Below, piece after piece: positions 44,835-53,427 of a stretch of 64,000 nt of DNA. Each line of letters starts with the position of its first letter. The stretch's first letter is position 1. The position numbers and the translations under genes are program-made. The stretch comes from Modestobacter lapidis. Its GTDB lineage: Bacteria > Actinomycetota > Actinomycetes > Mycobacteriales > Geodermatophilaceae. The notes under the pieces were generated by a model. That model did not search any database, had not been told where the DNA came from, and saw only the letters and a list, made by a program, of their open reading frames with translations. The DNA is taken from positions 124,001 through 188,000 of the forward strand of contig JABAKE010000002.1 of assembly GCA_019779905.1 (NCBI GenBank), given 5' to 3'.

Positions 44835-45791
44835 ATGACGCAGGACGAGGGAAGACCCGCCGGGTACCGGCACGTGGGACACGTGCGCACGGCGGACGAG
44901 GATGTGGTGGCGGTGGTCGCCTCGTTCCTGGACCGGGTCTCGGCGGCCGGTGACCGGGTGGTCATCGCCTGCCCCGAACCGGTGGCCGGCCTGCTGGCCC
45001 GGGCGTTCGACGGGGTGTACGTGCTCGAGCCCGAGCCGGTGGACGCGCGGCCGGCGACCGTGGTGGCCGAGCTGGTCCGGCTGGTCGACGGGGCGTTGCC
45101 CGACGACGGCTCCCGGCTGCAGTTGGTGACCGCGGTGCAGCAGCCGGCGAACGGCTGGGCCGGATGGATGCAGACCGAGGCGCTGCTCAACCACGTGCTG
45201 GCCGACCGGCCGGTCGACCAGCTCTGCCTGCTCGGGCCCGGCGCGGACGACGCCCATCCGCCCGGCCCCGCCGACGTGACGGTCGCGACGCACCCCTGGC
45301 TCATGGTCGACGGCGAGCCGGCCAGGAACCCGGGCTACCGGGAGCCGGCCGAGGTGGTCGCCGAGCTGCAGCACTCCCGGGTGCCCGATCCGATCGAGTC
45401 GACGGAGCCGGCGCTGGCGCTGCTCGACCTGGACGACCTGCGGTCGCTGCGCCGGTCAATCGCCCGGGTGCTGGCCGACAGCGCGCTGAGCGACGATGCG
45501 GCCCAGGACTTCGTGCTGGCCATCGACGAGATCGTCGCCAACGCCGCCGAGCACGGCGTCCCGCCGGTCGACGTCCGGCTGTGGTGCGGCCGCGACCGGC
45601 TGCTGTGCTCCATCACCGACCACGGCACCTGCTTCGACGACCCGTTGGCCGGCTACGGGCCGGCGCACGGCGACATGGCCGTGGGGGGCATGGGGTTGTG
45701 GCTGGCCCGGCGGTCCGTGGACGACCTGGTCGCCTCCCCGACCCGGGAGTCCGGCGAGGGCTGCACCGTCCGGCTGGTCGTCCGCGCCTAA
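44835..45791 (+). CDS. MEDS domain plus HATPase_c anti-sigma-like kinase
   Basis: 318 residues, ATG 44835. N-terminal ~160 residues (YRHVGHVRTADEDVVAVVASF, DRVVIACPEP) fit a MEDS sensory domain; the C-terminus (ALSDDAAQDFVLAIDEIVAN, DHGTCFDDP, GGMGLWLARRSVDDL) is a Bergerat-fold ATPase with the N box (EIVANAAEHG) and G box, as in RsbW-type anti-sigma kinases. It may be a partner-switching counterpart for the nearby PP2C proteins. Its stop overlaps the idi stop. Confidence 0.8.
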   Translation: MTQDEGRPAGYRHVGHVRTADEDVVAVVASFLDRVSAAGDRVVIACPEPVAGLLARAFDGVYVLEPEPVDARPATVVAELVRLVDGALPDDGSRLQLVTAVQQPANGWAGWMQTEALLNHVLADRPVDQLCLLGPGADDAHPPGPADVTVATHPWLMVDGEPARNPGYREPAEVVAELQHSRVPDPIESTEPALALLDLDDLRSLRRSIARVLADSALSDDAAQDFVLAIDEIVANAAEHGVPPVDVRLWCGRDRLLCSITDHGTCFDDPLAGYGPAHGDMAVGGMGLWLARRSVDDLVASPTRESGEGCTVRLVVRA

Positions 45792-46405
45792 CGGCCTCGC
45801 TGCAGGGGCCCGCGCCGAGCTTGCGAGGCGTGGGGGGCAGCGAGGTCCTTGATCAGCCCGGCCTCCTCGATCAGCCGGGCCTGCTCCCGGCACCAGGGTG
45901 ACCACGCGTCCCTCTCGGTCTCCTGCCGCCGGCGGAACGCCGCCCAGTCCAGCAGCTCCCACTCGGCCACCTCGGTCGGGTCGGGCGCCGGGGAGCCGGT
46001 GAACCGGCCCAGGTAGACCGGGCAGATCTCGTTCTCCACGACGCCGCGGAACTCGGCCCGGTACCGGTAGCCGGGCAGCGCCGGCGTCAGGGCGCGCACC
46101 CCGAGACCGATCTCCTGGCCGGCGCGGCGCGTGATCGCGGCCGCGTCGTCCTCCCCGGGCCCCGGGTGACCGCACACGGTGTTGGTCCACATGCCGGGAA
46201 AGGTGGCCTTGTCCACGGCCCGCCGGGTGACCAGCAGCCGGGCGTCGTCGTCGAAGAGGTAGGCGGAGAAGGCACGGTGCAGCGGCGTCTCCCCGGTGTG
46301 CACCAGCCGTTTGGGCATCGTGCCGATCGCGGCCCCGGACTCGTCGACCAGCACGATGATCTCGTCCGCCCGCGGTGCCACCACGTCCTGTGTCGTCTCG
46401 TCCAT
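45788..46405 (-). CDS. idi: isopentenyl-diphosphate delta-isomerase, type I
   Basis: 205 residues from ATG 46405 (ATG 46414 in frame). Nudix fold with catalytic Cys in WTNTVCGHPGPGED and Glu in ENEICPVY. It interconverts IPP and DMAPP for isoprenoid and carotenoid synthesis. The C-terminus beyond EEAGL (about 20 residues, KDLAAPHASQARRGPLQRGR) is encoded by the repeat element and is unlikely to be native. Its TAG lies across the convergent gene's TAA. Confidence 0.93.
   Translation of the reverse strand: MDETTQDVVAPRADEIIVLVDESGAAIGTMPKRLVHTGETPLHRAFSAYLFDDDARLLVTRRAVDKATFPGMWTNTVCGHPGPGEDDAAAITRRAGQEIGLGVRALTPALPGYRYRAEFRGVVENEICPVYLGRFTGSPAPDPTEVAEWELLDWAAFRRRQETERDAWSPWCREQARLIEEAGLIKDLAAPHASQARRGPLQRGR
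45793..45850 (-). repeat. nested-hairpin element, copy D, fused into idi 3' end
   Basis: On the minus strand it reads AAGGACC; outer stem CCTCGCTGC/GCAGCGAGG (9 bp) and inner CGCC/GGCG around TCGCAAGCTC. Unlike other copies it is within the open frame of idi and supplies about 20 codons of its C-terminus. Confidence 0.75.
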
Positions 46406-46467
46406 CGCACCCATCGTCCCCGACCGGGTTGCCGGCCGTCCAAGCGAGCCCGGCACCGGCGGTCCGG

Positions 46468-46899
46468 TCAGCCGGCCAGCCAGCGCAGGACTCCCCGGCG
46501 GCTCGCCTCGCCGGCCACCACCGCGGCCCCGAGGCACACCGCCCAGAGCGCCGGCACCGGCCAGCCGGCGTCGGCGTCCAGCACCGGCAGCCCGGTGGTG
46601 GCGTGCAGCACGACCGTCGGCAGCGCCGAGGCCGCCACGGCCACCGTCACCAGGCCGCAGGATGCCGCGATCCACACGTCGGTGCGGCTGCGCCCCGCGC
46701 GGGTGGTGCGACGCACCCCTCGCCAGGCGAGCACCGCGGCCGGCACCCCGACGGCCGCGCTGACCCCGATGAGGTCGGCGCCCACCGCGCCGCGGACGCC
46801 CCCGCGGTCGCCGGCCGACTCCAGCACGACCGCGGGCGCGACGACGGCGGCGAGCACGAGCAGGGAGTAGCCGGCGGCCGCGGCGGCCGGCACGGTCAC
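46468..46899 (-). CDS. small integral membrane protein
   Basis: 143 residues from GTG 46899, overlapping the phosphatase stop by 4 bp. Hydrophobic segments GYSLLVLAAVVAPAVVL, GVSAAVGVPAAVLAW, CGLVTVAVAASALPTVVL and ALWAVCLGAAVVAGEA. Coupled with the Tat phosphatase gene; unknown function. Confidence 0.65.
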   Translation of the reverse strand: MTVPAAAAAGYSLLVLAAVVAPAVVLESAGDRGGVRGAVGADLIGVSAAVGVPAAVLAWRGVRRTTRAGRSRTDVWIAASCGLVTVAVAASALPTVVLHATTGLPVLDADAGWPVPALWAVCLGAAVVAGEASRRGVLRWLAG

Positions 46900-47864
46900 C
46901 GGCCTTCCCGGGCCCGCAGCTCGAACCGGTCGACGACCCGCCCGTCGGCGCGGACGGACCGGCCGGTCAGCCGGTCACCGACCACGTCGACGTGCAGGTA
47001 CTGCAGCGTCGAGGATGCCGCGGCCGTGAAGCGGCCCGGCCGCACCGGCGTCGTCTTGCAGCCACCGCCGCTGACCACGTAGGTGACGCCGTCCACCGGA
47101 TGGGTGCGCTCGTAGTGGTGGTCGTGCCCGGACAGGACCAGGTCGACGCGCCGGTCGGCGAGCAGCGGCTCCAGCAGCTCGTCGGCGCCCGGCGTCGAGC
47201 CGTGCGCGCCGGAGGAGTACACCGGGTGGTGCATGCAGACGACCTTCCACTGGTTGGTGGAGCTGGCCAGGGCGTCGTCGAGCCACTCGAGCTGCACCGA
47301 GGCGTCGTCCCCGAACAGGCCGGGGGTGCTGGAGTCGAGGTAGAAGAAGTCCACCGGGCCGTGGCTGGTGGTGTAGTGCCGGGCGGGGGTGCCGAGCAGG
47401 CGCAGCTCCGCGTCGATCTCGGCCAGGCTGGCGTCGCTGTGGTGCAGGGCGCCGTCGTGGTTGCCGATCGCCAGCTCGAAGGCGACGCCGGCATCGATGA
47501 GCGGGCGCATCGGCCGGGTGAACACGTCGTCGAAGCGGTCCTCGACGCTGCCGTAGTAGCAGAGGTCGCCCAGATGGGTCACCAGGCCGTAGGGCGAGTC
47601 CTGGTAGCCGCGGGCCATGCGGTCGGCCACCGCCATCGCCTGCCGCCCCCCGCTGCCGGTGTCGCCGACCGCCGCGAAGGTCAGCCGGTCGGCCGCCGGC
47701 GACCAGGCCCCGGCCGGCAGCACCAGCTCCGGGGTGCGGCCGGGAACGAGGTCCTCCCGCCCCATCAGCGGCCACAGCTGGCTGCCCAGTCCGGTTCCGG
47801 CGGCCACGCTGCCGACCGCTCCCAGGCTCGCCGCGAGGAACTGCCTCCTGTTCAGTGCCGGCAC
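46896..47864 (-). CDS. Tat-exported metallophosphatase (purple acid phosphatase-like)
   Basis: 322 residues from GTG 47864. Tat signal NRRQFLAASLGAVGSVAAG. Metallophosphoesterase motifs: AVGDTGSGG, GDLCYYG, GNHDG, VCMHHPVYSSG and GHDHHYER give the dimetal site. It likely hydrolyses phosphate esters outside the cell, similar to PhoD-like or purple acid phosphatases. Followed by a coupled membrane protein. Confidence 0.88.
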   Translation of the reverse strand: MPALNRRQFLAASLGAVGSVAAGTGLGSQLWPLMGREDLVPGRTPELVLPAGAWSPAADRLTFAAVGDTGSGGRQAMAVADRMARGYQDSPYGLVTHLGDLCYYGSVEDRFDDVFTRPMRPLIDAGVAFELAIGNHDGALHHSDASLAEIDAELRLLGTPARHYTTSHGPVDFFYLDSSTPGLFGDDASVQLEWLDDALASSTNQWKVVCMHHPVYSSGAHGSTPGADELLEPLLADRRVDLVLSGHDHHYERTHPVDGVTYVVSGGGCKTTPVRPGRFTAAASSTLQYLHVDVVGDRLTGRSVRADGRVVDRFELRAREGR

Positions 47865-47938
47865 GTCTCCGGTGACCTCCCGCTCGTGTCCTGCCGTCCA
47901 TCGGCGTCTCCCCGGGGTCAACCCCGGCCCGCCCGGGG

Positions 47939-48340
47939 TTAGTTCCGGTCGTCCCGGTCGCGCGGCGTCACCGTCTCCAGCCGCCGGACGTCGAGGAGCA
48001 GGTGCTGCACCCGGGTGTCGCGCAGGCAGCCCCGCAGCTCCCGCTGGTCGAACTCGTCGAGGCCCGGCTGGAGGCGGAACGCGAAGGTCTGCGGCCCCAC
48101 CTGCGCGAAGGACTCCTGGACGACGTCGGCGTTGACCAGCAGCCGGCAGGTGCTCACCAGGCCCCGGGTCATCTCCTCGTGCACGGCTGCCTCCTCCTGC
48201 ACGACCTGCGCCTCCACGACGACGTCGGTGAACGACCCCTCCGGCTGCGGGACGTCGACGGTCATGAGCTCCGCGCGCAGCAGGACGATGCCGGTGGCGA
48301 GCACGGCGGCGGCCACCACCCAAGCCAGCACCCGTCTCAC
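47939..48340 (-). CDS. single-TM protein, third gene of the PEP-enzyme operon
   Basis: 133 residues, GTG 48340 overlapping the upstream gene's stop (GTGA). One N-terminal helix (VLAWVVAAAVLATGIVLL) then a soluble domain with two Cys (STCRLL, RGCLRD) and acidic patches, predicted outside. Unknown family; co-translated with 48337 and 48885. Confidence 0.65.
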   Translation of the reverse strand: MRRVLAWVVAAAVLATGIVLLRAELMTVDVPQPEGSFTDVVVEAQVVQEEAAVHEEMTRGLVSTCRLLVNADVVQESFAQVGPQTFAFRLQPGLDEFDQRELRGCLRDTRVQHLLLDVRRLETVTPRDRDDRN

Positions 48341-48888
48341 CGGGTCACCCCGGTCGCGGCCGGACCCAGCAGCAGCCGCAGTGCCGGGTCCTCGGCCAGG
48401 CCGGCCCCCGCGGTCAGCGCCTCGGCGTCCGTGGGCACCAGGCCGCCGGCCGGGAAGGCCACGGCCACCAGCTCGGCGGCGAGCTCCTCCTCGACGCCGG
48501 CCCGGGCCGAGCTCCCGGCGACCCGTTCGATCAGCCAGGCCAGGCCCGAGACGACGACCCCACCACCCAGGAGCACCGGGATGAAGATGTGGCCGCCGTC
48601 GAATGCCTCGGGCCGGAGCCACCGGAACGGCGTGGCCTCCACCGGTGCGGCGCGCAGCCGCGCCAGGGCCCCCGGCGGGGGCTCGCTGCGCGTGTCCGGC
48701 GACAGGTGGGTGTCGAGCCGGGCCAGCCGGCGCAGCACGAGCGCCGTGCACAGCGTCACCAGGGCGGCCAGGAAGAGGATCCCCACCAGCAGTGCCCGGT
48801 GCCACTCCCACCGGTAGACGTAGACGAACAGGTAGCTGCCCGAGCCGATCAGGGCCACCGTGCCGAGGACCCAGCTCAGCCGTCTCAT
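48337..48888 (-). CDS. membrane protein, second gene of the PEP-enzyme operon
   Basis: 183 residues, ATG 48888 overlapping the upstream stop (ATGA). Helices near the N-terminus (LGTVALIGSGSYLFVYVY, ALLVGILFLAALVTLC) and middle (FIPVLLGGGVVVSGLAWL). No known motif. The coupling to a PEP-utilising enzyme suggests a shared membrane process. Confidence 0.65.
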   Translation of the reverse strand: MRRLSWVLGTVALIGSGSYLFVYVYRWEWHRALLVGILFLAALVTLCTALVLRRLARLDTHLSPDTRSEPPPGALARLRAAPVEATPFRWLRPEAFDGGHIFIPVLLGGGVVVSGLAWLIERVAGSSARAGVEEELAAELVAVAFPAGGLVPTDAEALTAGAGLAEDPALRLLLGPAATGVTR

Positions 48889-50957
48889 GAGCTCTCCTCC
48901 TCCTTCTCGACGGTGCCGGCGTCCCCGTCCACGCGGACCGGGACGCCCGGTGGGAACTGCTCCAGCGCGCCGGAGAACCCGACGACGGTGGGCACCTGCG
49001 ACTCGCGGGCCAGGATCGCCAGGTGCGCCAGCACGCTGCCGGTCTCGGCGACGAGGCCGGCCAGCCGCGGCAGCAGGGGGGCCAGCGAGGGATCCAGGGT
49101 GCGCACGACCAGCACCGCGCCCTCCGGGGGGTCCGCGCCGTGGTGCACGGGCCCGCGGCCGGTACCGCCACCGGCGCCGGTGGCCGCGGCGGTGCCCGCC
49201 ACGGGCACGGGGCGGCCGGTGTCGCTCAGCCGGAACCGGGCGGGGAGCGGCTCCCCCGCGACGACCGGGGCGGGTGCCAGCGCCCGGCCGCCGTTCCGCA
49301 CCGCATCGGTGAGGTCGGCCAGCCGCAGGCCGCGGACCTCCTCGGGAGCGGTCAGCCGGCCGGCGGCCGCCAGCCGTTCCCCGAGCGTCCAGGCGGCCCG
49401 CGCGCTGACCTCCTGCAGCCACCGCACCCGCAGCCGCAGTGCCTCGCGGAGCAGTCCGGCATCGTCGTCGGCACCGGGCGGCGGGCTCTCCGGTGCGGTC
49501 ACGTCCGGCGGCAGCTGCGGGAACCGGCAGACCAGCGGCGCCGCCAGGGCGAGGACGACGGGGTTGGCGGCGATCACGTCGGCATCCCGCAGGCCTGCCT
49601 GCCGGGCGGCGGACAGCGCGCGCAGCGCCGTGCCGGCGCCGGTCAGCCGCGGTGCCGCGGGGTCGACCAGCAGCCCCATGAGCACCTCGTGCGCGTGCGC
49701 CGAGGCCAGCGCCGGCTGCACGCGGTGCAGGACCGCGGCCAGCTGCCGGTCGGTGAGCGCGTCGAGGGCGGGGACCTCGCCGAGTACCCGGTCGGCGGAC
49801 CCGACGACGTCCGCGGCCAGCGCGGGCAGCGCCGAACGCAGCCGCCCGACCCGCCAGGAGGCGCGCAGCCGCCGCAGCCGGGGCCGGGGGTCGAGCCGTT
49901 CCCGGAGGCTGGGGGCGTCCTGCCCCGCCTCGAACAGGTCCAGGTCGACCGCGACCCGCCCGTCGACGACGGCGACCAGCGGGGAGGCATCGACGGCGGC
50001 CGCGGTGGCCGTTCCGGCGAGCAGCAGCGCGTGCTGCAGGGCGGTGCGCAGCGGGGCCACCCACAGGTCGACCTCCAGCGGCTGCAGCGGCTCGGGAAAG
50101 GTCTCGGCCACCGGGCCGGGGCCGAGCACCGGCCCGCCGGGCCGGCCACGCGGCTCGGCGGTGACCGGCCGGCTCTGCAGCAACCGGAGCCGGCCGGCCT
50201 CGTCGTACGCCCACTCGACGTCCTGCGGGCCGCCGAACACCTCCGCCGTCCGCTCGGCGAGTCCGGTGAGGGCCCGCAGCTGCGCGCGCCGCAGCCGGGC
50301 CCCGTCGTTCCCCCGGGAGACCTGGACGACGCCGCCGGCCCGGTCCAGCTCGTACCGGCTGCCGTCGACCTGCCCACTGACCAGCCGGTCGGGGCCGCCC
50401 TGCACGGCGGCCACGACCACCCGGTCCTCCCGGCCGGACACCGGGTCGATGCCGAAGAGCACCCCGCCGCTGCGGGCGTCGAGCATCGGCTGGACGAGGA
50501 CGGCCAGCGGCTCGTCGCCGGTGAGGCCGTCCGACCCGCCGGCCGCCGCGGCCCGGGAGCCGATGACGGTGTCGATCGCCCGCTGGAACTGCTCCCACCC
50601 CCGCGCACCGACGACCGACTCGAAGCGGCCGGCCATGGAGGAGTCGCCGAGATCCTCCACGGTCGAGCTGCTGCGCACGACCAGCGGTACGGCGCCGTCC
50701 CGGGACAGCTCTCGCCAGACGTCGACCACGGCGCCGGGCAGGGCCGCGCCGGCGGCCAGCCGGTCGACGCCCGCGGTGGTGAGCACGAACCCGGGCACGG
50801 TGGGCAACCCGTGCCGGGCCGCCGTGGCCAGCGCGGCCGCCTTCGCGCCGGTCCACGCCTGCTCCGCGGCCCGGTCGTCGTCCAGGGGCAGGACCCAGGG
50901 CAGCGCCCCGGAATCGGGCGCGGCCCCGGGGCCGTCGGCGGTCGCGGCGGTGGACAT
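48885..50957 (-). CDS. PEP synthase/rifampin phosphotransferase-like enzyme
   Basis: 690 residues, ATG 50957. The N-terminal ATP-binding domain has LVVRSSSTVEDLGDSSMAG, FGIDPVSGRED and VEWAYDEAGRLRLLQSRPV (PPDK_N type). The C-terminal swivelling domain has GSVLAHLAILARES, whose His is the phosphoryl carrier. No PEP-binding TIM barrel is present, as in rifampin phosphotransferase, so it may phosphorylate a small molecule; substrate unknown. Shorter than typical Rph (about 860). First gene of a coupled three-gene unit with two membrane proteins. Confidence 0.82.
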   Translation of the reverse strand: MSTAATADGPGAAPDSGALPWVLPLDDDRAAEQAWTGAKAAALATAARHGLPTVPGFVLTTAGVDRLAAGAALPGAVVDVWRELSRDGAVPLVVRSSSTVEDLGDSSMAGRFESVVGARGWEQFQRAIDTVIGSRAAAAGGSDGLTGDEPLAVLVQPMLDARSGGVLFGIDPVSGREDRVVVAAVQGGPDRLVSGQVDGSRYELDRAGGVVQVSRGNDGARLRRAQLRALTGLAERTAEVFGGPQDVEWAYDEAGRLRLLQSRPVTAEPRGRPGGPVLGPGPVAETFPEPLQPLEVDLWVAPLRTALQHALLLAGTATAAAVDASPLVAVVDGRVAVDLDLFEAGQDAPSLRERLDPRPRLRRLRASWRVGRLRSALPALAADVVGSADRVLGEVPALDALTDRQLAAVLHRVQPALASAHAHEVLMGLLVDPAAPRLTGAGTALRALSAARQAGLRDADVIAANPVVLALAAPLVCRFPQLPPDVTAPESPPPGADDDAGLLREALRLRVRWLQEVSARAAWTLGERLAAAGRLTAPEEVRGLRLADLTDAVRNGGRALAPAPVVAGEPLPARFRLSDTGRPVPVAGTAAATGAGGGTGRGPVHHGADPPEGAVLVVRTLDPSLAPLLPRLAGLVAETGSVLAHLAILARESQVPTVVGFSGALEQFPPGVPVRVDGDAGTVEKEEESS

Positions 50958-51111
50958 GTCCGATCCGTTGCCGGACGGGCGGGGATCCAACCCGGTCCGG
51001 GCCCGTACGGCGCGAATGTCAGACAGTCGTAACACCGGCGGCCGGCCGGAGGGATCCGTCATCTCACCCGGCCAGCAGTAAGGGCGGGCCGGAACGGGCA
51101 GGGAGGGGGAC

Positions 51112-51945
51112 ATGGACACCTTCCACCGCGGCGACCTGGTCTTCGACGTGCGGGACGCCGGCTCCCCGGACGGCGAGCCGGTCGTCCTGCTGCACGGCTT
51201 TCCGCAGGACTCCGGCGCCTTCGACCGGCTGAGCCCGGCGCTGCACCAGGCCGGGCTGCGCACGCTCGCTCCCGACCAGCGCGGGTACTCCCCCGGCGCC
51301 CGGCCGGCCGGCCGGTCGGACTACCGGGTGCGCGCCGCGGTGGACGACGTGCTGGCGCTGCTCGACGCCGCCGGGCTGGACAGCGCGCACGTCCTCGGCC
51401 ACGACTGGGGCGGCGCGGCGGCCTGGGCGCTCGCCGCCTGGCACCCGTGGCGGGTGCGCACGCTGACCGTGCTGTCCCTCCCGCACCCGGCCGCGATGGC
51501 GCAGGCGATGGTCAGCAGCGACCAGGCGCTGCGGTCGGGCTACATGGGCTTCTTCCAACTGCCCGGCGTGCCCGAGCGGGTGCTGCTGGCCGGTGGCGGG
51601 GCGGTGCTGCGACGCACGCTCCGGCAGGGTGGCCTGCCCGACGAGCTGGTCGAGCGGTACGTCGGGCGCATGCAGCAGCCGGGTGCGCTCACCGGCGCGC
51701 TGAACTGGTACCGGGCGATCCCGTTCGCCGCGCGCGACCGGGTGGGCACCGTGCGGGTGCCGACGCTGCACATGTGGGGTGACCGGGACACCTTCCTCGG
51801 CCGGGCCGCGATCGAGGCCAGCGCCCAGTTCGTCGCCGCCCCCTACCGGCTCGAGGTGCTCGCCGGAGAGAACCACTGGCTGCCCGAGCTCGCTGCCGAG
51901 CGGGTCGCCGAGCTGCTCACCGCCCACGTCCGGGCCGGCGGCTGA
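51112..51945 (+). CDS. alpha/beta hydrolase (epoxide hydrolase/dehalogenase-like)
   Basis: 277 residues, ATG 51112 after GGGAGG. HGFPQD forms the oxyanion region; nucleophile Asp in GHDWGGAAAW; catalytic His in ENHWLPE; acidic partner in WGDRDTFL. The Asp nucleophile is typical of epoxide hydrolases and haloalkane dehalogenases. Soluble; substrate unknown. Confidence 0.87.
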   Translation: MDTFHRGDLVFDVRDAGSPDGEPVVLLHGFPQDSGAFDRLSPALHQAGLRTLAPDQRGYSPGARPAGRSDYRVRAAVDDVLALLDAAGLDSAHVLGHDWGGAAAWALAAWHPWRVRTLTVLSLPHPAAMAQAMVSSDQALRSGYMGFFQLPGVPERVLLAGGGAVLRRTLRQGGLPDELVERYVGRMQQPGALTGALNWYRAIPFAARDRVGTVRVPTLHMWGDRDTFLGRAAIEASAQFVAAPYRLEVLAGENHWLPELAAERVAELLTAHVRAGG

Positions 51946-52038
51946 CGCCCGGCGGGGCTCGGTCGCCGGGCCGGAGCCGCTGGGGCAAGCTGGCTGCACA
52001 CGCGGATCGCCGAACGAGGAGAAGAGGAGGTCGTCCGG

Positions 52039-53382
52039 ATGCCGGAGCGGGGCCGGGCAACGGCCCGGGAACGGCTCGCGCCGGACGACGCCGCGGCGGA
52101 GGGGCCGGACAGCGCCGCCCGGGCCGCCGACGTGACCACGTTGCGGGCGGTGGAGGCAGAGCTGTCCCGCGCGCTGGCGCTGTCGGAGAAGGTGCTCGCC
52201 AACGCCGCCGACGGCATCTACGGGCTGGACGCCGACGGCCGGGTCGAGTTCGTCAACCCGGCCGCCGTCCGGGTCACCGGGCACGACCGGGAGTCGCAGC
52301 TGGGCCGCGACCAGCACGGGCTGATCCACGCACGGCGCCGCGACGGATCGCCCTACCCCGCCGAGGAGTGCCCGGTGTGGCGGGCGCTCCGCACCGGCGA
52401 GACGGTCGTCGCCGACGACGAGGCCTTCTGGCACCGCGACGGGCGGGCGGTGCCCGTGGAGCTCATCGCCGTCCCGACCGTGGAGGAGGACACGGTGACC
52501 GGCGTGGTCGTCTCCTTCCGTGACCTCACCGACCGCATGGCCGCGCAGGCGCAGGCCGCCGAGCTGCGCCGGCTGTCCCGCCGGGTGGCCGAGGAGCGGG
52601 CGCTGTCGGACCGGCTGCAGCAGGCACTGCTCACCCCGCCACCGGAACCGGACCACCTGCACGTGGTGGTGCGGTACCAGCCGGCCGCCAGCGGCGCCCA
52701 GGTCGGTGGCGACTGGTACGACGCCTTCCTGCAGCCCGACGGCGCCACGGTGCTGGTCATCGGCGACGTGGTCGGGCACGACAGCCGGGCCGCGGCGGCG
52801 ATGGGCCAGCTGCGCGGACTGCTACGGGCACTGGCCTACGACAACGACGAGGAGCTCCCGGCCACGCTGACCCGGGCGGAGCGCGCCGCCCGGGGGCTGG
52901 CGGTCAGCACCCTGGCCACCGTCGTCCTGGCCCGGGTCGAACGGTGCCCGGACATCCCGGTGTCCGGCACCCGCATCCTGCGCTGGACCAACGCCGGGCA
53001 CCCGCCGCCGGTCGTGCTGCTCCCCGACGGCACCACCACCGTGCTGGAGACCCCGACGGACATGATGTTCGGCGTCGACCCGGACACCCCCCGGTACGGC
53101 CACGAGGCGCACCTTCCCGACGGCGCCACCCTGCTGCTCTACACCGACGGGCTGGTCGAACGGCCCGGCAGCGATCTGGACGAGGGGACGGCCGCCCTCC
53201 GGGCGAGCCTGAGCGGCCTGCGCGGGCTCCCGCTGGACGAGCTCTGCGACGCGCTGCTCGACCGGCTGGTGCCCCAGCACGGCCTCGACGACGTCGCCCT
53301 CATCGCCGTGCGCGCCCATCCGGAGGACCGCCCCCGGCCGGCGGAGGCGGGCCCCACCCGGCTGCCCGAGGGAATCGACTGA
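52039..53382 (+). CDS. PAS-PP2C (SpoIIE) phosphatase
   Basis: 447 residues, ATG 52039 with GAGGAGG upstream. PAS domain (about 45-165: ANAADGIYGLDADGRVEFVNPAA region), coiled linker, and PP2C domain with GGDWYDAF, GDVVGHDSRAAAAMGQLRG, YTDGLVE and DDVALIAV. Closely resembles the output domain of the phytochrome at 40869. It probably dephosphorylates an anti-anti-sigma factor in response to a PAS signal. Confidence 0.9.
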   Translation: MPERGRATARERLAPDDAAAEGPDSAARAADVTTLRAVEAELSRALALSEKVLANAADGIYGLDADGRVEFVNPAAVRVTGHDRESQLGRDQHGLIHARRRDGSPYPAEECPVWRALRTGETVVADDEAFWHRDGRAVPVELIAVPTVEEDTVTGVVVSFRDLTDRMAAQAQAAELRRLSRRVAEERALSDRLQQALLTPPPEPDHLHVVVRYQPAASGAQVGGDWYDAFLQPDGATVLVIGDVVGHDSRAAAAMGQLRGLLRALAYDNDEELPATLTRAERAARGLAVSTLATVVLARVERCPDIPVSGTRILRWTNAGHPPPVVLLPDGTTTVLETPTDMMFGVDPDTPRYGHEAHLPDGATLLLYTDGLVERPGSDLDEGTAALRASLSGLRGLPLDELCDALLDRLVPQHGLDDVALIAVRAHPEDRPRPAEAGPTRLPEGID

Positions 53383-53427
53383 CGCATCGACCGCCGGCAT
53401 GTCGTACCGCGGTCCTACGGTGACCGC

